From Betaproteobacteria bacterium (lineage in GTDB: Bacteria > Pseudomonadota > Gammaproteobacteria > Burkholderiales > Burkholderiaceae): a stretch of DNA of 33,172 bases. The notes beneath the pieces were generated by a model. That model was not told where the DNA came from, ran no database searches, and was given only the letters and a program-made list of their open reading frames with translations. Shown in pieces: positions 1 through 10,951 of the stretch. The stretch lies in assembly GCA_009783065.1 (NCBI GenBank), contig WRHV01000010.1, positions 1 through 33,172 of the forward strand. The letters are read 5' to 3'. The position numbers were made by a program, and so were the translations under genes. The first letter of the stretch is position 1. The number at the start of each line of letters is the position of its first letter.

Positions 1-137
1 CCCGTCTTCCTGCGTTGCTGGTTCAAAATAGAACTCGCCGTATGTTCAATACGCCATCGTTCCATTTTGTCCCTGCGCCTTGGCAGACAGAAAAAATCAA
101 CTTTTCGCGACGACAATTTAATGAGGGATGACCCTAG
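1..137. repeat. Right half of a palindromic MITE-like repeat (copy 1, cut by the window edge)
   Basis: The first 56 bases match 33117-33172 at 52 of 56 positions, in the same orientation. The end of this segment (about 112-137), reverse complemented, matches the start of the other copy (33073-33098) at about 23 of 26 positions; both begin with a TAGGGTCA-type sequence. A complete element would therefore have terminal inverted repeats and be about 180 bp long. It would also be a long imperfect palindrome, with a central stem CGTAT-GTTCA-ATACG at about 38-52. No coding capacity is visible. A non-autonomous transposable element is the best reading, but its mobilising transposase is not in the window. 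Confidence 0.7.
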
Positions 138-225
138 TCTAGCTCATAGCAGGGCAATATAACAAAAAAAGCATTAATATCATGCGGATGAATGGATTGG
201 GGTTTTTTATCTTGGGACAAATGAC

Positions 226-822
226 ATGACATTTTCAGATAATGAGGAAGAACAGCCGGGCAGTAATCTGGCTGAAGAAGGGCTTGATAGCGAAATCATA
301 CATAAAGGTCTTTTTTTTGATGTGTACCGGGATACGGTTCGTTTACCGGATAATGCGATTTCCCTACGCGAATATATTCGCCATCCGGGGGCGGTCGTGG
401 TTTTGCCGATGCTCGATGATGGTCAATTGATATTGGAGCGGCAGTTTCGTTATCCCCTGAATCGGGTTTTTATGGAATTTCCGGCTGGAAAGATTGATGC
501 CGGTGAGACGCCCTTTTCCTGCGCCCGGCGTGAACTATTGGAAGAGACCGGCTACACTGCAACGGAATGGCAGTTTGTCTGCACGGTTCATAATGCAATC
601 GGCTACTCCGATGAGGCGCTTTACATCTATCTTGCGAAAGGACTCAGATATGACAAAGACTGTCCCGATGCGGAAGAGTTTATCGAAACATTTTCTGTAA
701 CCTTGCCTCAATTGCTGGAATGGGTAAAGGAAGGGCATATTACCGACGCCAAGACCATTATCGGCGCTTTCTGGTTGGAGAAAATCAATTCGGGGCAATG
801 GAAACCATCAGATTCCGTATAA
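226..822 (+). CDS. Nudix hydrolase, ADP-ribose pyrophosphatase-like
   Basis: A 198-residue protein with a complete Nudix box at about residues 88-110: GKIDAGE, then CARRELLEETGY, which fits the GX5EX7REUXEEXGU signature. The glutamates of REXXEE coordinate the catalytic magnesium. Upstream, the strand containing VVVLPMLDDGQLILERQFRYP is typical of the ADP-ribose/sugar-nucleotide pyrophosphatase branch (NudF type), which hydrolyses ADP-ribose to AMP and ribose 5-phosphate. The length suits that branch. The ribosome site before the ATG is weak. The gene stands alone, between the repeat and the cold-shock gene. The family is secure; the exact substrate is inferred. Confidence 0.85.
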   Translation: MTFSDNEEEQPGSNLAEEGLDSEIIHKGLFFDVYRDTVRLPDNAISLREYIRHPGAVVVLPMLDDGQLILERQFRYPLNRVFMEFPAGKIDAGETPFSCARRELLEETGYTATEWQFVCTVHNAIGYSDEALYIYLAKGLRYDKDCPDAEEFIETFSVTLPQLLEWVKEGHITDAKTIIGAFWLEKINSGQWKPSDSV

Positions 823-968
823 AAATTAACCGAAAATGGCTTGTTTTTGTGTTAAGCTATTATATTGCTGGTACAAGATATAAGAGAGATTGTTCAAGCT
901 TTGATATGTATCTTGGCGCAATAAGCATGTTGGGTGAAAATCTGGTTTAACTGAAATAGGAAGAAGTA

Positions 969-1172
969 ATGGCAACGGGTACTGTTAAGTGGTTCAATGA
1001 TACAAAAGGTTTTGGTTTTATTACGCCGGATGAAGGTGGGGAAGATGTGTTCGCCCATTTTTCAGCCATTAAATCGGATGGTTTCAAGTCTCTCAAGGAA
1101 AACCAGCGCGTGTCTTTCGAAATGAGTACAGGTCCGAAAGGCAAACAGGCTGTGAATATTGAATTGGCCTGA
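969..1172 (+). CDS. Cold-shock domain protein (CspA family)
   Basis: A 67-residue single cold-shock domain. It starts [18 protein letters not shown] and contains the RNP1-type KGFGFI and RNP2-type DVFAHFSAI motifs that bind single-stranded RNA or DNA. The length is exactly typical. AGGAAG lies a few bases before the ATG as a good ribosome site. It is monocistronic: 146 bases separate it from the Nudix gene, and a strong hairpin terminator follows. Such proteins act as RNA chaperones. Whether this paralogue is cold-induced or constitutive cannot be told from the sequence. Confidence 0.96.
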   Translation: MATGTVKWFNDTKGFGFITPDEGGEDVFAHFSAIKSDGFKSLKENQRVSFEMSTGPKGKQAVNIELA

Positions 1173-1187
1173 GTCAAGTGGTTTGCC

Positions 1188-1217
1188 AAAAACTCCCCGC
1201 TTATGCGGGGAGTTTTT
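1188..1217. terminator. Bidirectional rho-independent terminator
   Basis: Perfect 13-bp inverted repeat AAAAACTCCCCGC / GCGGGGAGTTTTT around a TTAT loop. It gives a GC stem followed by a U-run on either strand. It lies 16 bases after the cold-shock stop and 18 bases beyond the thioesterase stop, so it can end both convergent transcripts. Confidence 0.92.
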
Positions 1218-1235
1218 GTATGAGGCTAGTCTGGG

Positions 1236-1634
1236 TTATACCGTTGTAATGAGCTGGCGGACCCTGTCGGGAAGCGGAGCAGATTTTCCTGTATGCCGAT
1301 CCACCCATACAACTCTTGCGCCGCCCAGGGCACATAAAACATCGGGATCATCCGTGCGGCGTATTTCCTGGACAATTTCGAAGCTGGAGCGACCGGGTAA
1401 CCCGGCGTAGGTGCGAACTTCAACTTCACCTGGATAGGTGAGTGATACCATGAATGAACAATGTGCATGGACGACAACGGTTTCCATGCCGGCGTTTTTT
1501 TCACGGCCGATAAAGGCATACCACTCAATTCGGGCTTGTTCAAGATAACGGAAATAAACCGTATTGTTGACGTGTCCCATGGCATCCATGTCGCCCCAGC
1601 GGATCGGTATGATCGAGGTATAGACATGCTTCAT
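1236..1634 (-). CDS. Acyl-CoA thioesterase, 4-hydroxybenzoyl-CoA thioesterase/YbgC-like hotdog fold
   Basis: From the start chosen here the product is 132 residues, normal for a single hotdog domain. Its N-terminus, IPIRWGDMDAMGHVNNTVYF, carries the family active-site pattern D-x-x-G-H-V-N-N, where the aspartate is the likely catalytic residue; RYLEQARIEW follows. The open frame extends upstream to 1862, but that extension looks non-homologous and would overlap the start of the divergent flavoprotein gene. An in-frame ATG at 1667 is a possible alternative; neither start has a strong ribosome site. The protein likely hydrolyses acyl-CoA thioesters in the cytoplasm. The substrate is unknown. 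Confidence 0.85.
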   Translation of the reverse strand: MKHVYTSIIPIRWGDMDAMGHVNNTVYFRYLEQARIEWYAFIGREKNAGMETVVVHAHCSFMVSLTYPGEVEVRTYAGLPGRSSFEIVQEIRRTDDPDVLCALGGARVVWVDRHTGKSAPLPDRVRQLITTV

Positions 1635-1783
1635 GTTCTCAAGAGGATTTTTTTCGTGGCGTTTCATTTCATTATTAATTGTCGCGAAATAGTGACAGCC
1701 GATATGATTACATGTTTGCAGGATATTGCGTACTTTGCTTAGTAAAAAAATGAAACGGAAAAACTTGGTTTTGTTGAATAGAC

Positions 1784-3454
1784 ATGACTGACAAAAAACA
1801 GGAATTATCGGAGTCACGTGACACGATGGCGTATGACATCGTGATTGTTGGGGCAGGGCCATCCGGATTGGCTGCTGCTATTCGTTTAAAGCAATTGGCA
1901 CACGAAAAAGGACACGCGCTTTCCGTTTGTGTCCTGGAAAAAGGTTCGGAGCCGGGGGCGCATATCATTTCGGGTGCGATTATGGACCCGCGTGCCTTAG
2001 ATGAACTGCTGCCCGATTGGCAGAAGAAAGGCGCGCCTCCTTCCATTCCTGTTTCACAGGACTGTTTTCTTTTTCTTTCTCAAGATAAGGCTTTTCAGGT
2101 GCCGGACTGGCTGTTGCCGCAATCATTGAAGAATGCCGGGAATGATCTTATATCGTTGTCACGTTTTGTCCGGTGGCTGGCAGAGCAGGCAGAGGCGTTG
2201 GGCGTGGATGTATTTCCGGGGTTTAGCGTAACCGAAATCCTTTACTCGGATACGGGGGCGGTAAAGGGTGTTGTGACAGGTGCGGTCGGGATCGGGCGTC
2301 ATGGAGAAAAGACATCAGCCTATCAGCCGGGTGTGGAAATATTGGCGTCCTATACTTTTTTTGCCGAAGGCGCGCGCGGGCAGCTTGGAAGGCAGTTGAC
2401 CACACAATTTTCCCTGGACAAAGGATGTGATCCGCAAAGCTATGCCATCAGCTTAAAAGAAATATGGCAGGTTCGTTCTGAAGTGCATGAGCCGGGGCTG
2501 GTCATACATTCAGCCGGATGGCCATTGGATAATGCAACTTATGGCGGGGCCTTCCTGTACCATATGCCCGGCAACCGGATTGCTGTGGGACTGATGGTTG
2601 GGCTGGCTTATCAAAATCCTTATCTGTCGCCTTACGATGAGTTTCAGCGGCTTAAGGCACATCCGGCTATCCGTCACTTTCTGGAAGGGGGGGAGCGTCT
2701 GGAATATGGCGCCAGGGCTGTAGCAGCCGGCGGATTACAAGCCTTGCCTGATCTGGTCTTTCCGGGCGGCGCGCTTTTAGGCTGTAATGCCGGCTTCATG
2801 AATGGAGCACGCCTCAAGGGGATTCATATGGCCATCAAGTCCGGCATGCTGGCTGCTGAAGCTGCTTTTGGCGCATTAACAAGGGGCCGCTGCCAGGATG
2901 TCCTTGAAGATTATCCTCGTCTTTTTCGAAAATCCTGGATGTATGAAGAATTGTATCGTGCGCGTAATTTCAAGCCTTGGATAAGTAAAGGACTATTACC
3001 CGGTACACTCATGTTTGGTTTCGATCAGGTTGTTTTGCGTGGGAAGACGCCATGGACTTTTCACCGGAATCGTCCGGATTATGCCGGTTTAAAGCTTGCG
3101 TCAGTTTGTCGGCCCATTACTTATGACGTGCCGGACGGGGTATTGCAATACGATATTCCATCGTCACTCTATCTGTCCGGCACCCATCATCAGGAAGACC
3201 AGCCTTCCCACCTTGTGCTGAAGGATAAAACGGTTCCGGTCAGGATCAATCTTGCCTTGTATGCAGGGCCTGAATCGCGATATTGCCCTGCGGCGGTTTA
3301 TAAGTTTGTTGGAGAAGCCGATGGTAAACCGCATCTTCAGATTCATGCATCCAATTGCCTGCATTGCAAGGCTTGCGATATTAAAGATCCCACCCAGAAT
3401 ATTATCTGGGTTGCCCCAGAGGGCGGCGATGGCCCTGAATATCAGGATATGTAG
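1784..3454 (+). CDS. Electron transfer flavoprotein:ubiquinone oxidoreductase (ETF-QO)
   Basis: A 556-residue protein matching the ETF-QO family end to end. The FAD-binding Rossmann motif VGAGPSGLAAA follows MAYDIVI near residue 20. A GG-rich middle region ends in GCNAGFMNGARLKGIH. The C-terminus carries the 4Fe-4S ligands: a cysteine in YCPAAVYKF and the NCLHCKACDIKDPTQNI cluster. The enzyme passes electrons from reduced ETF into membrane ubiquinone, linking acyl-CoA and other flavin dehydrogenases to the respiratory chain. No etfA or etfB lies nearby. A second start (ATG at 1826, MAYDIV) is possible. The divergent thioesterase next door fits acyl-CoA metabolism, but that link is inference. 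Confidence 0.93.
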   Translation: MTDKKQELSESRDTMAYDIVIVGAGPSGLAAAIRLKQLAHEKGHALSVCVLEKGSEPGAHIISGAIMDPRALDELLPDWQKKGAPPSIPVSQDCFLFLSQDKAFQVPDWLLPQSLKNAGNDLISLSRFVRWLAEQAEALGVDVFPGFSVTEILYSDTGAVKGVVTGAVGIGRHGEKTSAYQPGVEILASYTFFAEGARGQLGRQLTTQFSLDKGCDPQSYAISLKEIWQVRSEVHEPGLVIHSAGWPLDNATYGGAFLYHMPGNRIAVGLMVGLAYQNPYLSPYDEFQRLKAHPAIRHFLEGGERLEYGARAVAAGGLQALPDLVFPGGALLGCNAGFMNGARLKGIHMAIKSGMLAAEAAFGALTRGRCQDVLEDYPRLFRKSWMYEELYRARNFKPWISKGLLPGTLMFGFDQVVLRGKTPWTFHRNRPDYAGLKLASVCRPITYDVPDGVLQYDIPSSLYLSGTHHQEDQPSHLVLKDKTVPVRINLALYAGPESRYCPAAVYKFVGEADGKPHLQIHASNCLHCKACDIKDPTQNIIWVAPEGGDGPEYQDM

Positions 3455-3643
3455 GCCATCGAGGATGTGCTGTTTCTTTCTTATGACGTATTTTATAAAA
3501 CAGTCCTAAAAAGCAAGAAAAATTGATTACGGTTGACTTGTTTCATTAGGAAAATGTTTTACTATTCATTTAGTACTGTTATTAAAGCTCACTGTTAATT
3601 GCAGGCGGTTTTTCAGCGGATTGTATTATTTCAAGGATATGCA

Positions 3644-5818
3644 ATGCCAAAAGCCATTGTGCCGGATTCGGCTAAGCAAGCGTTAATCATGGGGGATCAT
3701 CGTGATCCATTCTCTGTTTTGGGCATGCATAAAGAGAAAGGGCGGCTTGTTGTTCGTACATTGATTCCACGGGCTTGGGGCGTCACCGTGATTGATGTGG
3801 CCAGCGGACGGAAATTGCTGGAACTTTCCAGGGTTCATGACAGCGCATTGTTTGAAGGTTATATCGATGATCGCAAGGAACCTTTTGCCTATCGTTTGCG
3901 TGTCAACTGGGGCGAGCATGAGCAGGATATGGAGGACGCTTACCGCTTCACCGGTGTGTTGGGTGATATCGATGTTTGGTTGCTGGCAGAAGGTACGCAT
4001 CACCGTCCTTACGAAAAAATGGGCGCCCATCCCAGGGAATTTGATGGTGTCCAGGGTGTGACTTTTGCTGTGTGGGCGCCTCATGCCAGACGGGTATCCG
4101 TTGTCGGCAGCTTTAATGATTGGGATGGTCGCCGGCATATGATGCGGTATCGTGTCGAGTGCGGTATATGGGAGATTTTCATTCCGCACCTCATGCCAGG
4201 TGATTTATACAAATATGAAGTCAAAACGCAAACTGGGGAAATCCTGCTGAAGTCCGATCCGTTTGCCTTTCGTGCCGAAGTCCGGCCCGATACGGCGTCC
4301 ATTGTTCATGGGCTCCCTGAAATTTATCCTTCACACGAAAATCGCCGCAAAGCGAATGCGCTTGACGCGCCAATCAGCATATATGAGGTTCACCTGGGGT
4401 CATGGCGAAAAAATGAAGGCTGGCGCTGGTTGACTTATAAGGAGTTGGCTGATCAGTTAATCCCCTACGTCAAGAATCTGGGGTTTACCCATATTGAGCT
4501 GCTGCCGATTACTGAGCATCCTTATGATGGGTCATGGGGTTATCAGCCTGTTGGCCTGTATGCAGCGACATCCCGTTTCGGAACCCCGGATATGTTTAGG
4601 GATTTTGTTAAGACAGCGCATGATAACGGCATTGGCGTCATTCTTGACTGGGTGCCGGCCCATTTTCCTGCCGATTCACACGGTTTGTACCGCTTTGATG
4701 GTACGAGTTTGTACGAGCATGAAGATCCGCGTGAAGGGGTACACCAGGATTGGGGAAGCATTATTTATAACTATGGTCGCACCGAGGTCAGTAATTACCT
4801 GGTCGGTAACGCGCTTTATTGGATCGAACGGTATGGTATAGATGGATTGCGGGTGGATGCGGTTGCTTCCATGCTGTATCGGGACTACAGTCGTGCTCCA
4901 GGAGAATGGATTCCGAACCAGTATGGCGGACGTGAAAATCTGGAAGCCATTGCATTTCTGAGAAAAGTGAATGAAATCATCGGTACCGAGCGAAAAGAAG
5001 CCATAACAATGGCAGAGGAATCCACCAGTTTTCCAGGTGTTTCTCGCCCAACTTGGGATGGTGGCCTGGGTTTTCATTTTAAGTGGAATCTGGGATGGAT
5101 GAACGATACCCTTTCGTATATGCATGAAGATCCGATATATCGGAAATATCATCATGACAAGATGCGTTTCGGCATGATGTATGCTTTTTCTGAAAATTTC
5201 ATTTTACCGCTCTCGCATGACGAAGTTGTGCATTGCAAAGGCTCGCTGATTGGACGGATGCCGGGAGATGAGTGGCAGCGTTTTGCGAATCTGCGCTGCT
5301 ATTACGGGTTTATGTGGGGGTATCCTGGAAAAAAACTGCTTTTTATGGGCGGTGAAATCGCGCAATATTCAGAATGGGATGCCAATGGCAGTATCGAGTG
5401 GCATCTGCTTCAGTATCCTTTTCATGCTGGCGTGCAGCGCCTTATTCGTGACCTTAATGCTGTTTATACCTATTATCCGCCACTATATAAGGTGGATTTT
5501 GAGCCAAAGGGATTTGAATGGATTATCCATGATGATATTGGCGGTTCTGTGCTGTCATTTATTCGTTGGGACGACAAAGGTGATTTTGTGATGGTGGTTT
5601 GTAACTTTACTCCCGTCCCCCGTTATGGATACCGGATTGGTGTGCCAAAGCCGGGCTGGTATCGGGAAATCATCAATACGGATGCGTCCATATACGGCGG
5701 CAGCGGTATCCATAATGATGAACTGGAGGCTCAGCAGGTTTGGTCGAATCATCATGACTGGTCACTGGAAATAACGGTGCCGCCGCTGGCTACCTGCATG
5801 CTTGTGAGAAAGGAGTAA
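3644..5818 (+). CDS. glgB: 1,4-alpha-glucan branching enzyme GlgB
   Basis: A 724-residue GH13 branching enzyme. The N-terminal part includes a CBM48-like segment ([20 protein letters not shown]). The catalytic barrel has DWVPAHFP near residue 334, nucleophile Asp405 in GLRVDAVAS, acid/base Glu458 in AEEST, and LSHDEV. It transfers short alpha-1,4 chains to alpha-1,6 branch points of glycogen. The open frame could begin at a TTG at 3599. The ATG at 3644 is preferred because AAGGA lies six bases before it and the protein then begins MPKAIVPDS. It is the first gene of the glycogen cluster; its stop is three bases before glgX, whose ribosome site overlaps the end of glgB, so the two are likely translationally coupled. 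Confidence 0.97.
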   Translation: MPKAIVPDSAKQALIMGDHRDPFSVLGMHKEKGRLVVRTLIPRAWGVTVIDVASGRKLLELSRVHDSALFEGYIDDRKEPFAYRLRVNWGEHEQDMEDAYRFTGVLGDIDVWLLAEGTHHRPYEKMGAHPREFDGVQGVTFAVWAPHARRVSVVGSFNDWDGRRHMMRYRVECGIWEIFIPHLMPGDLYKYEVKTQTGEILLKSDPFAFRAEVRPDTASIVHGLPEIYPSHENRRKANALDAPISIYEVHLGSWRKNEGWRWLTYKELADQLIPYVKNLGFTHIELLPITEHPYDGSWGYQPVGLYAATSRFGTPDMFRDFVKTAHDNGIGVILDWVPAHFPADSHGLYRFDGTSLYEHEDPREGVHQDWGSIIYNYGRTEVSNYLVGNALYWIERYGIDGLRVDAVASMLYRDYSRAPGEWIPNQYGGRENLEAIAFLRKVNEIIGTERKEAITMAEESTSFPGVSRPTWDGGLGFHFKWNLGWMNDTLSYMHEDPIYRKYHHDKMRFGMMYAFSENFILPLSHDEVVHCKGSLIGRMPGDEWQRFANLRCYYGFMWGYPGKKLLFMGGEIAQYSEWDANGSIEWHLLQYPFHAGVQRLIRDLNAVYTYYPPLYKVDFEPKGFEWIIHDDIGGSVLSFIRWDDKGDFVMVVCNFTPVPRYGYRIGVPKPGWYREIINTDASIYGGSGIHNDELEAQQVWSNHHDWSLEITVPPLATCMLVRKE

Positions 5819-5821
5819 TAG

Positions 5822-7867
5822 ATGATTCCTTATGATATGGACAGACTCAAGCCAGGTTCCCATTTGCCGCTTGGTGCCCATTGGGATGGAAAAGGGATCA
5901 ATTTTGCTCTGGCGGCACCGCATGCCCAGTCAGTAACCCTTTGTATTTTTGATGCAACAGGCGAAAAGGAGATCAAACGCTATTTGATGCCGTCTATTGA
6001 AGAAGGCATATGGCACGGTTATTTGCCGGATGCTGAGCCTGGACTGATATACGGGTATCGGGTGGCTGGTCCTTACCAACCTGATGTGGGGCATCGCTTC
6101 AATTCAAATAAGTTGCTGCTGGACCCTTATGCCAGGCGGGTGATTGGCTATTATGGAGGGGAAGATGATTTCCGGGACGATAACCCCGAAGATACGGCTG
6201 CCATTGCATTGAAGGGGCAGGTTATCCATGAAGAGTATGACTGGGAAGGCGTGAAGGCGCCTGTTATCCCGACATCAAACATGATTATCTACGAGGCGCA
6301 TGTCAAAGGATTCACAAAACGGCATCCGGAAGTACCCAAAGAGTTGCAGGGAACCTATGCCGGCATGGCGCATCCGGTCGTGCTGGATTATCTTGAAAGT
6401 TTAGGTATTACGTCGATCAACCTCTTGCCCGTTCATGCGCGTGGGGATGAATCCTTTCTGCAAAAGATGGGATTAAGCAATTACTGGGGATATTCCACAA
6501 TCGGTTTTTTTGCCCCTGAAAACCGCTATTGGTCGGGCCGTGCGGGGACAACGCCTGTTTCAGAGTTCCGCGATATGGTAAAAGCCTTGCACAGCCGGGG
6601 AATTGAAGTGATCCTGGATGTGGTATACAACCATACAGTTGAAGGCGGCAAAGGGGGCGCCATGCTGAGTTTTAGAGGGATTGATAATGTAATGTACTAT
6701 CATTTGCCTCTGAATAACCGTGCGGAATATGTGGACTGGTCCGGTTGCGGCAACTGTCTCAATCTGGGGCATCCGAGAGTGCTCCAGATGGTGATGGACT
6801 CGTTGCGGTACTGGGTGGAAGAAATGCATGTTAGTGGATTTCGTTTTGATTTGGCGCCTATTCTTGCCAGAGATAAAGAAGCGTATTCAACGACATCCAA
6901 TTTTTTCACGGCTATCATGCAAGATCCGGTTTTGTCACGCGTCAAGAAAATTGCCGAGCCGTGGGATATGGGGCCGAGCGGTTATCAGCTTGGTTATTTC
7001 CCGTCGGGATGGATGGAATGGAATGACGTCTATCGCGATACCATGCGCTCGTTTTGGTTGCACCAATGGCCCACGCTGGGAGAGTTTGCCCGGCGTTTTG
7101 CCGGTTCGAGCGATATTTTCAAACATGGCGGTCGCATGCCGGCAGCTTCAATCAATTTTATTACCGCGCATGATGGCTTTACGTTACAGGATCTGGTGAG
7201 CTATAACCACAAACATAACAAGGCAAACAAAGAGGATAATCGAGACGGGCACAATAAAAACCATAGCTGGAATTGTGGTGTGGAGGGGCCGGCGACTGGG
7301 GCGAATGTCAATGCGCTTCGCATACGGTATAAACGTGCCATGATGGCAACACTGCTGTTTTCGCAGGGTACGCCCATGCTTTTAGCTGGAGATGAACTGG
7401 GCCAGACCCAGCAGGGTAATAACAATGCATACTGCCAGGATAACGAGACAACCTGGCTCAACTGGCTGGATGCCGATAGGGATTTCACTGATTTTATACG
7501 CGAGCTGATTCGTTTGCGCAAGCTATATCCTGCTCTGGGGTATACACGGTGGTTTGAGGAAGATGCTGTCGCGCTGGCAAATGCGGATTTTACTATCCGT
7601 TGGCTATCGAGTTCCGGTAGTGAGATCACAGGGGATGCATGGAATAGCAAGAATAATTACTGTATAGGGGTTTTGATTCGCACCAATGGCATTTCACGTG
7701 ACTGCTTGATACTGATGAATGCATCGGCGCAGGAAGTGGTTTTCAGACTGCCTGCCGGGCGATGGCAGCTTGAGATGGATAGTGATGGCGGAATGGAAAA
7801 AGGGACACATTTAGAGTTTCAGGCATTCTTGCAACCCCATAGCATATTGCTGGTGGTTCCTCGTTAA
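5822..7867 (+). CDS. glgX: Glycogen debranching enzyme GlgX
   Basis: A 681-residue GH13 isoamylase-type debranching enzyme, close to the usual GlgX length. An N-terminal CBM48 part (GKGINFALAAPHAQSVTLC) precedes the barrel. Catalytic-region motifs are DVVYNHTVEGG, nucleophile Asp343 in GFRFDLAP, acid/base Glu379 in IAEPWD, and FITAHDGFTLQDLVSYNHKHN. It cleaves alpha-1,6 linkages of limit dextrins left by glycogen phosphorylase. It starts at an ATG with AAGGAG about six bases upstream, immediately after glgB. Its presence beside glgP indicates a full degradation route as well as synthesis. Confidence 0.96.
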   Translation: MIPYDMDRLKPGSHLPLGAHWDGKGINFALAAPHAQSVTLCIFDATGEKEIKRYLMPSIEEGIWHGYLPDAEPGLIYGYRVAGPYQPDVGHRFNSNKLLLDPYARRVIGYYGGEDDFRDDNPEDTAAIALKGQVIHEEYDWEGVKAPVIPTSNMIIYEAHVKGFTKRHPEVPKELQGTYAGMAHPVVLDYLESLGITSINLLPVHARGDESFLQKMGLSNYWGYSTIGFFAPENRYWSGRAGTTPVSEFRDMVKALHSRGIEVILDVVYNHTVEGGKGGAMLSFRGIDNVMYYHLPLNNRAEYVDWSGCGNCLNLGHPRVLQMVMDSLRYWVEEMHVSGFRFDLAPILARDKEAYSTTSNFFTAIMQDPVLSRVKKIAEPWDMGPSGYQLGYFPSGWMEWNDVYRDTMRSFWLHQWPTLGEFARRFAGSSDIFKHGGRMPAASINFITAHDGFTLQDLVSYNHKHNKANKEDNRDGHNKNHSWNCGVEGPATGANVNALRIRYKRAMMATLLFSQGTPMLLAGDELGQTQQGNNNAYCQDNETTWLNWLDADRDFTDFIRELIRLRKLYPALGYTRWFEEDAVALANADFTIRWLSSSGSEITGDAWNSKNNYCIGVLIRTNGISRDCLILMNASAQEVVFRLPAGRWQLEMDSDGGMEKGTHLEFQAFLQPHSILLVVPR

Positions 7868-7904
7868 ACTTGATAACATAGGTTAAGAGAAAAGCCTCAC
7901 TCGG

Positions 7905-7918
7905 AAGGGTATATTCAT
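7905..7918 (+). promoter_or_regulatory. 14-bp motif shared with the glgP upstream region
   Basis: AAGGGTATATTCAT lies 62 bases before the pgm start and recurs exactly at 12543-12556 before glgP. It contains a TATATT that could act as a -10 box, but no -35 is well spaced here. It may be a shared operator or promoter core for glycogen genes. Function is inferred from position only. Confidence 0.35.
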
Positions 7919-7965
7919 TCCGGCAAAGGTAATGGATGAGATGAGGTTGTCGGTTGTTTTTTTGA

Positions 7966-9612
<1,647 letters not shown>

Positions 9613-9649
9613 TGATGCTGTTTTGATAAGATGTACGAGGGAGACCTAA

Positions 9650-10951
9650 ATGAAATTTGTTGTTGACAAGTTGTTGCTGGCAGGCCAGCTTCCCAGACGT
9701 ACCATTGCGCTTGTGCTGGCCGGAGGGCGTGGAAGCCGTCTGATGCAATTAACGGACAATCGTGCCAAGCCAGCCGTTTATTTTGGCGGAAAATTCCGTA
9801 TCATTGATTTTGCGCTTTCCAACTGCATCAATTCCGGTATTCGTAGAATTGGTGTTGTGACACAGTATCGTCCCCATTCCCTGATCCGGCACCTGCAACG
9901 CGGCTGGAGTTTTTTAAGAGGCGAACAAAACGAGTTTATTGACCTCATGCCTGCCGGTATGCAAATTGAAGAAGGTCTCTGGTATCGTGGCACGGCAGAT
10001 GCTGTTTTACAGAATATGGGTATTTTGCGTTCCTATGAGCCGGACTATATTCTTATTTTGGCTGGAGATCATATCTATAAGATGGATTATTCTCTGTTGC
10101 TTTTGGATCATGCTGAGAAAAAATCGGTCTGTACGGTTGCCTGTGTTGAAGTGCCCCGTGAAGATGCTTCTGCCTTTGGTGTAGTTGCCGTAGATGAGAA
10201 CAGGAAAATTACCGGTTTTCTCGAAAAACCGCAAGATCCTCCAGGTATGCCGGAAAACCCCGATATGGCACTCGCCAGCATGGGTGTTTATGTGTTTAAC
10301 GCGGATTATCTGTATGCACTTCTGGCGAGGGATGCAAAAGAAACCACATCATCCCATGATTTTGGCAAGGACATTATTCCCCAAGTCGTCAGGGATGGTG
10401 AGGCAATGGCACATTATTTCAGCATGTCGTGCGTGCCGCCATCCAGCGTCGTGCGCCCTTACTGGCGGGATGTGGGAACGGTCGATGCCTTTTGGTCCTC
10501 CAACCTGGATCTTACGTCTAATATGCCCGAACTGAATTTGTATGATGAGGACTGGCCTATCTGGACTTATCAGGAGCAGGAACCGCCTGCCAAGTTTGTT
10601 CCGGATCCGCACGGCATGGATGGTGTCATTTCAAATACCATGATTTCCGGCGGTTGTATTGTTTGCGGGTCAAAATTATCCAATACAATCTTGTTTTCCA
10701 AAGTGAGAGTCAATCCTTTTTGTAATATTGATCAGACTTTGGTTTTGCCTGATGTCGAAATCGGTCAGGGTTCAAGGATCAAGCGAGCCGTTATTGATCG
10801 GGGATGCCGGATTCCGGAGGGTATGGTGATTGGAGAAGATCCTGAACTGGATGCGCAGCGGTTTTATAGAACGGAGAATGGTGTTGTTCTGGTAACAGAA
10901 GAAATGTTGGCTCAGTTATATAATTTTGAACATGTTCCCAGGGTTGAATAG
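9650..10951 (+). CDS. glgC: Glucose-1-phosphate adenylyltransferase (ADP-glucose pyrophosphorylase) GlgC
   Basis: A 433-residue nucleotidyltransferase. The N-terminal signature [20 protein letters not shown] is followed by [19 protein letters not shown], nearly as in enterobacterial Glg[13 protein letters not shown] substrate segment follows, and a C-terminal left-handed beta-helix ([20 protein letters not shown] and after). It makes ADP-glucose from ATP and glucose 1-phosphate, the committed and usually allosterically controlled step of bacterial glycogen synthesis. A strong site, AGGGAGA, lies six bases before the ATG. Its stop abuts the glgA start with no gap. Confidence 0.97.
   Translation: MKFVVDKLLLAGQLPRRTIALVLAGGRGSRLMQLTDNRAKPAVYFGGKFRIIDFALSNCINSGIRRIGVVTQYRPHSLIRHLQRGWSFLRGEQNEFIDLMPAGMQIEEGLWYRGTADAVLQNMGILRSYEPDYILILAGDHIYKMDYSLLLLDHAEKKSVCTVACVEVPREDASAFGVVAVDENRKITGFLEKPQDPPGMPENPDMALASMGVYVFNADYLYALLARDAKETTSSHDFGKDIIPQVVRDGEAMAHYFSMSCVPPSSVVRPYWRDVGTVDAFWSSNLDLTSNMPELNLYDEDWPIWTYQEQEPPAKFVPDPHGMDGVISNTMISGGCIVCGSKLSNTILFSKVRVNPFCNIDQTLVLPDVEIGQGSRIKRAVIDRGCRIPEGMVIGEDPELDAQRFYRTENGVVLVTEEMLAQLYNFEHVPRVE

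Noticed and set aside
1159..1410. Plus-strand ORF of 83 residues
   Set aside because: It spans the terminator hairpin and then lies antisense within the thioesterase gene.
1635..1862. N-terminal extension of the thioesterase frame
   Set aside because: The extension is Cys/His-rich and unlike the family, overlaps the divergent flavoprotein gene, and makes the protein about 75 residues too long.
3599..3643. TTG start extending GlgB by 15 residues
   Set aside because: The ATG at 3644 has a good ribosome site and gives the normal N-terminus; it also places Asp405 and Glu458 at the numbering I recall for the E. coli enzyme.
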